Origin: a virus
Length of the DNA stretch: 23,500 bases
Reading direction: 5' to 3' (one strand)
Virus record (IMG/VR): IMGVR_UViG_3300035670_001263
Coordinates: 1 to 23,500 of that record
Part shown: one piece after another, positions 1 through 11,200 of the stretch
Numbering within the stretch: position 1 is the stretch's first letter
Layout: the number at the start of each line of letters is the position of its first letter
Notes under the pieces: model-generated
Told to the model about the DNA's origin: nothing
The model's input: only the letters and a program-made list of their open reading frames with translations
The model's database searches: none
Position numbers and translations under genes: made by a program

Positions 1-3000
1 AGTTAAGGCGGAAGCTCTTTCGTTAAACTCTCTTATCTTTTGTTGATTTCCATTTACTGATATATTATATGACATAGATGAATTACTCGAGCCCATTCCG
101 ACTGAAGGAATATTTGGAGACCTAATTGGATATTCCTCATATGCTGAACCGCCAGGAAGAAGAGGTGGACCTTGAATATCTTCCTGTGTCCTATCGGTGA
201 AAGACTCATATAGGAAACTTCCAGCAACTAGAGCCCCTATACCGACAGCGGTTTTTCTTATTAGTTTATTTCTGAAAAGTTCCCTAAAATCTCCGTCATC
301 TAACTTATCCATAAACCTTCTATAATTAGAAGATACCCTTGATGCCTCAGAAACACCCTCAGCTGCATCATCTATACCTCTTCTAACTCTACTTCTGGCA
401 GAAGTTGAACCAGTATTTGGATCTGATACAGCCTCCGGGAAAAAGCTTAAATCTTTAGATTCTGCTTCAACTAAAGCCTGGGAAGCTCTTAGGGCATTTG
501 CCACAAACCTGGCATCTGCGCTAGCATTTGGATCGTCAATATATGCCCTTAATTGCTCAAATGCTTCTTCCCCATATCTTTTCAAAAGCTTATTAAGCTG
601 GCCCACCCTAGATTGCTGAGCGGGTGTTGGATCGGTACTCCTCTGTTTCAGCCTCTTTAGTGTACCTGCACTCCTAAAATCATCATAATCTCTCAACATT
701 TGCTTTATATACTCGGTTACGTCTTCGTCTTCCAAAGATTCCAAGGCTGACATTGCTTGATCTTGAGTTAGAACCCTAAATCCTAAAGGATAATCAGATG
801 GCTTTTTACCTACCGGAAGAAGTGGGGCTCCAGATATCTGTGATTCTCCAAGAACTTCGCGAGCATCGAAGCTCTTATACTGAACTGCTCTACCAATCAT
901 CTCACTTAAGATAGATGTATCTGCTGATTGTGCTGCGACTGTTAACTGTCTTAATCTTCTAGCGTCTCCGAGCTTAGTTATCAATTCGGTAATGCGATCT
1001 TGATCATCCGTTAAAACAGTTGCAATATCAAGTATATCTATACCTGCAGCAAAGCCTGATCTATCTAGTTCATTTGCTAGATCTAGAAGATTTACGCCAT
1101 GCTGGTCAATTGCATAAGCTATAGAGTGGTACAAGCTTTCCGCAACACCGAGTTTAGAAGTTTCTCTTGCTATGGCATCTATTTGGTCTTCCATTACTCC
1201 GCCAACAGAACTTCTTACTCTGTCTAACATTTTTTTATGATCATCTATTATTTGTTGAGCTATTCTTTCAGTCTTTGCATCAGAGGAAACGTAATTCAAA
1301 GATATGTCAGTCATGGCGTTTCTTGAACTAGAGAACTGCCTAGACATTGACTCTGCGAGCCTCCTGCTTCTATATGTTGTAGCATACTTGCCCTCTCTGA
1401 GGCCAAACCTTTCAACAAACATCTGCCTTTGCATTTGGGCTATATTAGCATTGGGGTCCGATGATCTTAAGTTTAAGATTTCCTCTAAATCAGATATTAC
1501 ACTTCTAGTCCTTTCTACACTTGCAATTCTTTCATCGTCAGCAGATGCCTCAAACGTCTGAACAAAATCCTGAGCTCCGGCTAGCATATTCTCCATTAAA
1601 CTCCTCATATCAGAATCGCTTAATCTTGAACTTCCACCCTTTACGGACTTCATTATCAGTCCAGCATCAAAGCCAATTCTCTGATCACCAACTCCAGATA
1701 TAGCTCCAATTAATCTGCCCACCTGGGCTACCATTAACTCCCCTCGTTGATCTGAGCCAAGCCCTTTAAGGGCTTCACTTCCTGGAGTTCCTGCTGCCAA
1801 TTGTTCAAGTATATTATTAATACTAATAACCGCACCGCCCTGACTTGCGGCAGATCCAACAGCATTGCCTATCTCTGACAGGGTCCTACCCATCTGAATC
1901 GCCGCGTCAATTGCCCCCTCCTGTCCCGCGTATAAAATTCTATATTTTGGAGTATCAAAATAGCTTAAAAGGTCAGCATTTGATTTTACAGTTCCTACTA
2001 AATCCTCAATCTGATTAAGAGCATTGCCGGCTATCATTGATCTATTGACATATCTACCAAGAATTTCTCCAGACTTTTCTGAATCAAGAAGTGTCTGTAC
2101 TTTAAATGCGTCATCCATAGCTATTTCCATCATGGTTTTGGCTGAATCAGAGGCACTTTCATACCTCGTATCTATCTCCCTCTGAAGCTCCATGAATATT
2201 TGATCAGGACTAATCTGAGCTGATCTCCTAGACTCCACAAAAGAAGAAAGACTTGAGTATATAGATCTCAGCTCATCATCTTGGTCTAACCTAGAAAGAG
2301 ACTGCAGTATTGGATCTGTCATATCTCCAGCTCCAGCGTTAAATAACTCTCGCCTAACAAAAAATGATGCGAACTCTGGATCATTCCTATTCAATGCACT
2401 AACCTGTAGTGTAGATCCGCCTCTAGCAATTAAATCCATGGTTTCCCGACCCAGAGTTGGACCCCCATATAACCTTGCTAAAATATTTTCTATATGCTCA
2501 CCAACAGTGCCCTCAGTATTTAAAGCTCCCAGCATCTGGGATCTTGTTCTACTTATTTGATTTTGAGTTTTTCTTTGAGTCGATTCAAGTATTCTTGAAA
2601 TATTTTCATTTTGATAAAATTCACCAGTTACAGAATTTCTTCTTAAAAAGAACAAGTTTTCTATAGCTTCGAATATTTGATTAGCTTCATCCTGAGTATA
2701 CGATAATGATCCGCCTGATAACTGCTGAAGTCTCGTTATTCTATCTTGACCTTGAAGATTCATCATTTCAACAATTTGATTCATGATGTCTTTTCTATTA
2801 CCAAAAATAGAATTTACAGAATGCGAATCTAGAATAGACTTTCCAAACATTACTTCTTCTATACCGCTAGGCTGTCTAGATATTAGAAAGCCAAAAGATT
2901 TCATGCCATTGGACTTTTCATAGGAGGAATAGTGAAGTAGCGACTTATCGTCAAGGTCAAAGCCACCAAGGACATGATGAAGTTTTTGAACATCTTCCGC

Positions 3001-5202
3001 TGCAAAGAGCATCCCATGACCTTTAAGTCTGAAGTTTACGACTTCACCAGATTGTCCGTTTGAAAGCTCAATTCTAGATCTTGTTGAAAGTCTACCCTCC
3101 CCACCCATAACAGCTTCCCCTCCAGTTGTCCATATATCTGAGGCGACTTCTGATAATGCTGAAAATCTATACGAGCCAGGAAGAGCAATTTGTAACTCAC
3201 CATCGTTAACTCTAAACGCATTAGTTTGCATGTAATTATGAACAAAGTTAACAAGCTGAGGAGCACTTCTCACATCTATACCACTCTGATACATCTCTAG
3301 TAACCTTTTTGCGTACTCTTTATTTCTCCTTGCTGAATCTCTTGCATAAGCTGGTAAGATATCTATTTCCTGAGATGATTCATGCTTTAGGGCATCTATA
3401 AGCTGAGGGCTTAACATTCCAGTTTGATCAAATGTATTCACCTGCGCTTGAAGCTCCCTAAATCTATCCATTACAAATTGTTCAGAACCTGGCGATTCTA
3501 AGTATGGACCAAGAAATGCACTAGTAACTTCATCTAAATAGACTATTCCACGAGATCTACCTAGTCCACTTATATTTAAACCTGGAACATCACCCGTAAA
3601 AGATGATTCAGGCTTAAGATCTGCAGTTGAAACGACAGCAACATAGCCCCTTCTTCTTAGTTCTTCGTCAAGATTAGAGGCTATAGTAGAAGATTTTACT
3701 TGATAAGTTTTACCATCATAACTTATACCTGCTCTAATAGTGTGCTGCTCAGGATTTGCTTCAAGTGCGTAGCCTATTGATGTCTTTTGATTCTTTAGGT
3801 CTCTTATTCTTTTCTGTACTTCTATTTTTTCTGAGGCACTAAGTGTGCCACTATTTATCCTAGCTTCAAGATCTGCTATTTCATTACTAATGGCTTGATC
3901 TATTCTGCCATAGAAAGATCTATCCCAAACAGAAAAACCATCAAACGCTTTAGTATTTCTATCAAAAATACCTTCAACATAACCTATTAATCTATCTCTT
4001 TGTTCTTCATTCCTAGAGTATTTTGAATTTATGTTTTCTATCATTTTTTGTTTTAGCTTTTCCCCAGTTATCATACTCTGATTCGACTGCATGTCGTCAA
4101 TCAAATCCTGGAAAGAAGATTCAACTATTTTTGTAAACTTGCTTAAACCACCATACTGTCTTTTCCTTTGAAACAATAATGGATCGTCATTTACCTCTTT
4201 AAGGAAGTCATCAAAAAACATTCCGACCCCCTTACTTTGTTGCTGAGAGCCGGCAAACCTTTCAAAAATTCCACCAACAAAATCCTCTATCACACCAGCC
4301 TGGATAAGCTGTTCTTCGAATCCAAATCTTCTAGCAAATAAATATAAATTTTCATCAAAAACAAAAATAGATGAATTAAGAAGTTGGCCAGGCGCAACAG
4401 CTCCACCTCTACCTCCGCCATACCCCCCCTGCCTAAGAATATTGTCTAACATCATTCCCGATAAGGAAACATCTCTTGGAGACTGTACGCCTCTAATTCT
4501 CTTTGGAACCTTAGCTAGTGCCTTAAGAAGTTTACCCTCTCTAAGTGCTCCCCCTTCACCAAATACTGTTTCTGCTGTTAGTGTTCCATGTCCAGCTAGT
4601 CTGAATAAGGCTTCGATTTGAATCTGATTTAACTTAGTCCCACCAGCTGTTTCTAATTGAACTAGACGCGCGCCTTCATCGTCAAAGATAGCAGAACCAG
4701 AAATCTCACCCTGTCTCAGCATCTCTGCTATACCAGAGGGATTAGCCCCTTGAGCCCTCTGGGTTTCACTAACCCTAAAGGTAACAAGAGATGACTTAAA
4801 TCTTCCATTCATTATGTCATTTAGGTCATCCTGCGATATTCCTGTAGCTCTAAGTATTCTCTGCTCCTCGCTACCAAAAGTTCTAGACTTTCTATCTATT
4901 GCGCCCATTATTTCAGATAAATATGCTAACCTGTCACCATGTCGAGCTTCTTTTCCTAGCTCGAAAAACTCAGTAAGAAATAGCGCATCTGATCTTTGCC
5001 TTGCTTGCTCGAGGGAGGGTAATATTTCTCCAGTTGCATTAACCCTGAATTGAAATCTGCCATCAGGAGAATCAACTATTGATATAAGGTTTCCTTGACC
5101 ATATCTAGTTTTAGACAATACAGACTCAGCGCCGACGCGAGCACGGCTAGCTATATTCATGAACATGTTTAAAAAATATTCGTAATCTAGACTCTCAGCC
5201 AT
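1..5202 (-). CDS. Giant virion protein, C-terminus beyond the left edge (at least 1734 aa)
   Basis: The frame is open without a stop from 5202 to position 1, so 1734 residues are visible and the C-terminus lies outside the window. I translated it directly; it begins MAESLDYEYF. An ATG directly upstream at 5205 is in frame. I prefer 5202 because GGAG in the preceding gene's end lies 7 bases before it and only 4 before the other. Either way the start overlaps the TGA of the 2206-residue gene, suggesting translational coupling. The protein is mostly polar and predicted helical, rich in Q, R, E, S and G. One clear hydrophobic segment lies near residues 1650-1665 (TAVGIGALVAGSFLY), followed by a Pro/Gly-rich stretch. 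I see no HExxH, lysozyme or polymerase motif. Placed after the probable tape measure, it could be a second tape measure-like protein, an ejected internal protein or a baseplate component. The specific function is not recognised; a structural role is inferred from context and size. Confidence 0.85.
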   Translation of the reverse strand, partial: MAESLDYEYFLNMFMNIASRARVGAESVLSKTRYGQGNLISIVDSPDGRFQFRVNATGEILPSLEQARQRSDALFLTEFFELGKEARHGDRLAYLSEIMGAIDRKSRTFGSEEQRILRATGISQDDLNDIMNGRFKSSLVTFRVSETQRAQGANPSGIAEMLRQGEISGSAIFDDEGARLVQLETAGGTKLNQIQIEALFRLAGHGTLTAETVFGEGGALREGKLLKALAKVPKRIRGVQSPRDVSLSGMMLDNILRQGGYGGGRGGAVAPGQLLNSSIFVFDENLYLFARRFGFEEQLIQAGVIEDFVGGIFERFAGSQQQSKGVGMFFDDFLKEVNDDPLLFQRKRQYGGLSKFTKIVESSFQDLIDDMQSNQSMITGEKLKQKMIENINSKYSRNEEQRDRLIGYVEGIFDRNTKAFDGFSVWDRSFYGRIDQAISNEIADLEARINSGTLSASEKIEVQKRIRDLKNQKTSIGYALEANPEQHTIRAGISYDGKTYQVKSSTIASNLDEELRRRGYVAVVSTADLKPESSFTGDVPGLNISGLGRSRGIVYLDEVTSAFLGPYLESPGSEQFVMDRFRELQAQVNTFDQTGMLSPQLIDALKHESSQEIDILPAYARDSARRNKEYAKRLLEMYQSGIDVRSAPQLVNFVHNYMQTNAFRVNDGELQIALPGSYRFSALSEVASDIWTTGGEAVMGGEGRLSTRSRIELSNGQSGEVVNFRLKGHGMLFAAEDVQKLHHVLGGFDLDDKSLLHYSSYEKSNGMKSFGFLISRQPSGIEEVMFGKSILDSHSVNSIFGNRKDIMNQIVEMMNLQGQDRITRLQQLSGGSLSYTQDEANQIFEAIENLFFLRRNSVTGEFYQNENISRILESTQRKTQNQISRTRSQMLGALNTEGTVGEHIENILARLYGGPTLGRETMDLIARGGSTLQVSALNRNDPEFASFFVRRELFNAGAGDMTDPILQSLSRLDQDDELRSIYSSLSSFVESRRSAQISPDQIFMELQREIDTRYESASDSAKTMMEIAMDDAFKVQTLLDSEKSGEILGRYVNRSMIAGNALNQIEDLVGTVKSNADLLSYFDTPKYRILYAGQEGAIDAAIQMGRTLSEIGNAVGSAASQGGAVISINNILEQLAAGTPGSEALKGLGSDQRGELMVAQVGRLIGAISGVGDQRIGFDAGLIMKSVKGGSSRLSDSDMRSLMENMLAGAQDFVQTFEASADDERIASVERTRSVISDLEEILNLRSSDPNANIAQMQRQMFVERFGLREGKYATTYRSRRLAESMSRQFSSSRNAMTDISLNYVSSDAKTERIAQQIIDDHKKMLDRVRSSVGGVMEDQIDAIARETSKLGVAESLYHSIAYAIDQHGVNLLDLANELDRSGFAAGIDILDIATVLTDDQDRITELITKLGDARRLRQLTVAAQSADTSILSEMIGRAVQYKSFDAREVLGESQISGAPLLPVGKKPSDYPLGFRVLTQDQAMSALESLEDEDVTEYIKQMLRDYDDFRSAGTLKRLKQRSTDPTPAQQSRVGQLNKLLKRYGEEAFEQLRAYIDDPNASADARFVANALRASQALVEAESKDLSFFPEAVSDPNTGSTSARSRVRRGIDDAAEGVSEASRVSSNYRRFMDKLDDGDFRELFRNKLIRKTAVGIGALVAGSFLYESFTDRTQEDIQGPPLLPGGSAYEEYPIRSPNIPSVGMGSSNSSMSYNISVNGNQQKIREFNERASALT

Positions 5203-8200
5203 CATCCTACTCCAGCAGAAATATTAAAACTATCATTTGTGAATGGGCTATAGTTTCCCCTGACAGAACCAGAAAGCCCCATGGAAGACATTAAACTTCT
5301 TAACTTATATAAAACATCTTGTCGATCTTCACCTGAATTATAGTCAGGATAAGACATATTAGCTAAGTTAGCCTGACGTATCTGTTGAGGATAGTAACCC
5401 ATTTGAGAGAGTTCAAGACCCATATGTTGACCTATTTTAATTTTTGTATGATCACTACTAGCTGCAGCTGACCACCCCTCCCAATTCTCATCCGGTAATT
5501 CATGCCTAGAGAAATATTCAACAAGATCTGGCTTCTCTTCAACCCTCATACCCCAGGCAGCTTGGTAGAACCTTCTTTCCAGTCTGCCAGATGTAGATAG
5601 AATTTTTTCTCTTTCTCCCTGATCCTGAGTTTCTATCATAGCTTTAAAATGCTCTCTTTTTCTTTTAGGTATTGCAAAAGCTAGCTGTTCTGGATCTCCG
5701 CTCTCAATATCTGCTCCGTACATAGTTCTTTTTGCAGCTTGTCGGAAATTAAAAGCTGATTTATAATCTCCTGCTGCCTGAGCTTCGGACGCAAGCTTTG
5801 TACTTCTGACGTATTCCAATATGTCGCCATATTCTTCTAGTGCTAATTCTTTTTTTCTTTCCAGGGGAATAAATCTATCACCAGTAACTGCCTCATAGGC
5901 GTTACCAAAAACTGAAGAAGTTAAACCAGCTGTAGCTCCAACTGCAGTACCAAAAAGTCTAGCCTTAGGTGTTCTGCCAAATAGGGCACCAACTGCACCA
6001 AGTCCTATAGTAGCTGTCAAAGGATTATCTTGTGTAGCCTTATTGAGCATTGGTTCGATATAACTCTCGTAAGGCCTTTGCCACTGAGGGAAAGTCGATC
6101 CGTATACGTTATTTCTTTCCCAGTCTTCTATTGCGGTTTTCTTGCCAAAAGTTTTATTGATAAGAAAATTATCCGTATGAGCTATGGATTCACCTATTCT
6201 ACCAACTGTATGTGCTGCCCTGGATATTCCTAGATCTTCAGCGCTATAGTTCTTGTAGACATAATCAGAAAAATCAAATTTAGTTGTGACATCTTCTTGT
6301 TGCCTTCTTATTTCTTCTATTTTTTCTCTCTCGGCAACGGATAAATCCATTCTGTCAACCATTTTATTTAATTGTCTAAACTGTTTTGAATAGGGAGCTA
6401 CATCGGCTAAAATATCTAATTGATTCACGGGACCATATGAACCACCATATAGGGTATTAAATCTCTCATACCCTACGCCAGGAAGTCTGACTTCACCCTG
6501 CTGAACTTTTGTAAATGGATCACCAGTCGTAAAATCTGTATAGTATTCTGGACCAGGAAGGAATGGATATTGTTGTCCCATTGTATTCTTAATTGGATTT
6601 AAATAATCTATGTTTGTTCTTTCCTTAGGTATGAATCTTCTAACTATTTCAGAAAATTCCAAGTTACCAACGTCAGCTCCGCCAATAGGAATATCACCAA
6701 GACCTCCAAGATTTAAATCCCAAAATGACCTTGTAGAACCATATGCCCTTGACGCAGGTTGTAGTACAGATCGTTGAGGCTCAAAATCCCCCTGACCAAA
6801 ACCGAGTGACTGCCTAAGACTAGAGAAAGCGAAACCATATATACCTGCCATTTCCTGGAGCCTGTAACCTATATCACCAGTCTGATATGTAATATTAGAA
6901 GGCGACAGTGGTTCACCAGAAGGAACTATATTAGGAACCATAACTCCCGTAGCCTTAGGTGCACTAAACATTACGGGAGCAGAATACCCATACTGTGACA
7001 TCTGCTGATTTTGGTTACCAATCGAGGATCTCACGCTTGTACTAGCTGTACTGAGTACGCCAGCTTGAGAGGCCATTGCTTGATTATAATTTCCTATCTG
7101 AGAAGAAGCTGACCCAGAATACAGTCCTGCGCCCACTAAAGATGAATTACCTACTTGATTAGATATAAGACCAGATATTCCACCATACGCAGCAGTATTA
7201 AAAGCTCCAAATTCACCAGCTGGCGCATACTGAGCAAGACCTGCCTGCAGCTCCTCTTCATGCATCATTGCACGAGGTTTGAGAACTCTACCTACTGTCG
7301 CATTTAGGATGGGTGTTAGAGGGCCAAATGGACCCGTAAAATAGTCACCAGATACAGGATAAGGTCTATCGTTATAGTGCTTTCTTTCAAATCTATATGG
7401 ATCCAAAGGTCTTAAGGGTGATATATCGTTATAGAATAAGAACTTCTCCATCGGACTACCGTATGTGTCGGAAGTGAAACTTGGAGCTTCTTTCAGCATT
7501 CTATAGTATGATGGGCGATAATACATGGTATTACCTCCCATAAATGGTGTATTGCCGAGTGGCCAAAATCTACCCTTCCTAATCGGAACTTCACCTTCTA
7601 GTAATTGCTCCCTCTTTTCGGTGTAGGACATCCCGCCAGGCATTAAGCCAGCCATAAGTGAGTGAATTTCTGCTGCTGTTCGCGCAGCTGCAGTAGTAAC
7701 CATAGGGGTGTAAACCCTTTCACCCCTGTCGTCTCTCTCATTATATATGTATCCACCCAATATTCTATCAGCAGTCAATGCCGTAACACCCGCTGCATAC
7801 AGGGGTAAAACTCTACTTCCAACCATTCCTCTAGTAAAAAGATCTAATGGACCAGAAAAGGCCGAAACATCTAATTGAAGACCTATAGAACCAAAATACC
7901 TATTTAATCTTTCCACACCCTGAGACATCGGAATACTTCCACCAGAAAAATACTCAGGATCTGAATAGGTAGTAAACCCTGCTGCATTAAGCGTAGCCCT
8001 CATTGGGTTTCTAGCAAAGACCGTGCCAAAAGTTGGAACGAGAGTAGACCTCTGACCGGATCCAAGTGGATCTGTAGCAAGTTCGTCTATTTGATAAGGA
8101 GCAACTCCGAAATTTTTCTTAAGAGGAGAAAGTATGGGAGATAGTTTTCTTCTAACAGATGTTGATATTTGACTAATTGAACCATCTATATATGGATCAA

Positions 8201-11200
8201 GGAGATTTGACATGCTTGCAGTTTGATTATCCTGCAGAGCACTAGTCATCTCATACATTTTTCTCCTGCTATCAGCAGATCTTGATGAACCAGGAGAATA
8301 TGTCCTAAAAGCTGTTGAGTTAAACCATGAAGCAAGTGTTGAGGCTCTCGCTTCCGCTAATTGAGACGGACTAATTTTCCCACTACTAGCCATTTCTGTT
8401 AAAGCTTGTTCTATCTTTATGTAGGCTTCTATTGGAGGCCTTCCGGCGAGTGATGGGTTTACCTGGGTTATGTATCTAAATATTTCATCATTTAGTTCAT
8501 CAAATTTAGTAGATATTGTAGGCGATCTCTCGGCTAATCTAGAGGTAGCCATCAAATCACCCTCACCCAAGATATTCCTAAGTCTACTAATAGCCCTATC
8601 TATAAAAGCTGGATCTTGATTTTGTCTTCTTATTTCAGATCTAACCCTAGGTGCATCATTTATTATTTGATAAGCAAAGTCTCTTAATTCCTCTGGTGTT
8701 CTAAATTCTGCTGGACTCCTACCAAAATATGTGAAAAGATCCCGGGTTGTTGGATCCTGTGCTAACTCCATCTGAACACTTCTAGGCATCCCGGTGCCAA
8801 AAGTTGATCTACCAAATCTTTCAAAGGCTCCTAATATCTTTGATTCAGTTATTTCTTGAATTTGAGCACCAGATTCATCTACCATCTGCATTGATCTAAC
8901 TTGGCCATTTTCAACAACAGTGTTTAATCTTGCGTTTACCTTTCTTCTACCAACTTTCATCTCAACGGAATCACCCCTGAGAAGTGAAGCCATTACATTT
9001 GGATTTTCGAGATCGCCTTTTCTGCCCCTAAACCTTGAAGCTAGATTGAATAAAGAATTAGGTTGCTCATCATCAACCCTGAAAAATCTTCTTAACTTAG
9101 AAAATCTTTTACCCTCACCAATTGTCTCAGTTCCAGACTCGTCAGCACCATACCTCGAATGACGTGACCATAGTTCTGAGCTTTGAGTTGGTACTGACCT
9201 GTATAAACCCTTTAACTCTGTCGCATATGTTTCATTTGCTATGCTATCGTTTTTAAATCCATACACCTTACCCTTAGTGCCCTTACCTTTAACCCACATA
9301 TAGAAATCAGATCTTGTTTGTGGATTATTTGCTTCTGGCAAATACGGCTGAACACTTGAAGAAGAAATGTATTGTATTGGTGATCTTGATCTCATTTGAT
9401 CAATTGATCTATAACCGAAAAGATCTGCCGGATTAAAATTAAGTATAGGTATCTTAAACTCGCTGGCGAAGAAGTCCATTGCTCTACCCATGCCAGCTTT
9501 TATACTGGTAAAATCTAAAACTTGACCACTTCTATTTGTATATACACCATCAAGCTTAGTCCTACCAATACTATAAGAAATTGGGTCATTCATTTTCATT
9601 GTATTTACAATGCCGTATAACGTACCCCTATCTTCATCTCTCATGTAATCAAACATTCCTCTAGATCTAGCCTCATCAACCGACATCTGCTTGAATCCAA
9701 AAATGTTAAAACCGTCACGAGAGCCAATACCTGAGGTCATTTTCTTAGACCTAACTAAGAAAGACCTCAATTGAACAAAATTAGTTGGGTCAAAGCCTCT
9801 TTCGCCCAGCATCCTGTCTATTGTCGCGGAAGACAATCTTTCTCCAGAATCATCGACTATTCTTAGTCCAAGTGTCTCAGCGGACTTTCTTTTAAGATAA
9901 TCCATTTGTGAACCAGATATGTTTCCGTCAGCATCTCTTGCGAAATCATAGAAGGATGCTTTTCTGGGACTTAGAATACCGCTTGCAGCTTTGGGCAGGA
10001 TTTTGTCATAGAATGTTTGCCACTCCCTCTCGGCGTTTTGCTTTAATGTAGATTGAAAGTTTAAGCTAAAGAAAGTATTTCTAGCTGATCCTATTTGATC
10101 ATTTAGAACCCTTGCTGCTACATCTTCTCCACCAAGGGATGATACAAAACTTGAAAAATCATCTTTTGTAGTTATTGTTTTATATCTATTTAATATTTGG
10201 TTGAAGAAATCAGTAGAATCATCATTATCATGAATGTTTCTCTTACCTATATTTACCAACTTAGTTGGATTAAGATCTTTGGATGGGATTTCTATTTCTA
10301 GTTGATTTACGAATCTTCTTGCCTGCTTTTCATCAACACCTTTTCTTACAAGATTCGATATTATAGTGTCAGAGAAAGCACTTCTCTGTCTTTCCCTATA
10401 AAACTCTCCCTTAGTAAAGGAATCTGATTCAGGACCACCTCTACCCATCCTAGATACTGTACTAGCTATTTGGGTAATCCTGGAATTCTTACCCATCTGA
10501 ACCCTTCTAACAGCAGAAAGAAGTTCATCCTCACTATTGAAGAAGCCGCTATTCATACCTCTGGCTAAAGCTCTATTAAATGCTAGAGCTCCACCCATAG
10601 CATCTTGGGCCAACCCTAATGTTTTATACTCTTTGCGGCCAGCAGAAAAACCTTTTCTTAAAGTTTCTACTGTAGGAATTAGATCTAGAAAAGAAGTTTT
10701 ATCCGGATCACCGGCATCTCTTAACCTAGATCCTCTAGGTCCAAATAGCGTATCAAAAGTTACTCTTCTCAATTCCTGTTTGGATGCACCCGCAGCTGCT
10801 GCGTCTCTTCTGGCATTTTCGACTCCATGTCGCAAGTCCCTGAATGTTTGAACTGGTCCCTTTATATTTCTAAATTGCTCTGTAGCTGCGGATAGTGCTC
10901 CAGATGATTTAGCTGATGTTCTCAAAAACTTATCAACAATATTGGTTACATCGTGGCCGACTTCTGATAAAAGCCCATCAAGTTCAACAAATGCCCTGTG
11001 TATTTTTGGCTTAAAGTTACCTTGTATAGCCTCTAAATTGTATTGAGAGTGCCTAAGTGTTTGTAAGGAACTTTGTGCACTCCTAGATGCTGCCCCCGCA
11101 AACTCAAATGGTAAAACCATGGTTGCTATATTTTTGGCGGACTCAGTAACAAAGTCTGCCACTACGTCAGCCGGATTATACCATTTTACCTTTTTTTCTT

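Noticed and set aside
1304-1703. Two overlapping plus-strand open frames opposite the left giant gene
   Set aside because: The minus-strand frame is uninterrupted across the whole region, and these short frames lack start signals and sensible protein composition.
3036-3266. Minus-strand frame of 76 codons inside the left giant gene
   Set aside because: It is in a different frame from the continuous giant reading frame and would be fully nested; no ribosome binding site or recognised motif.
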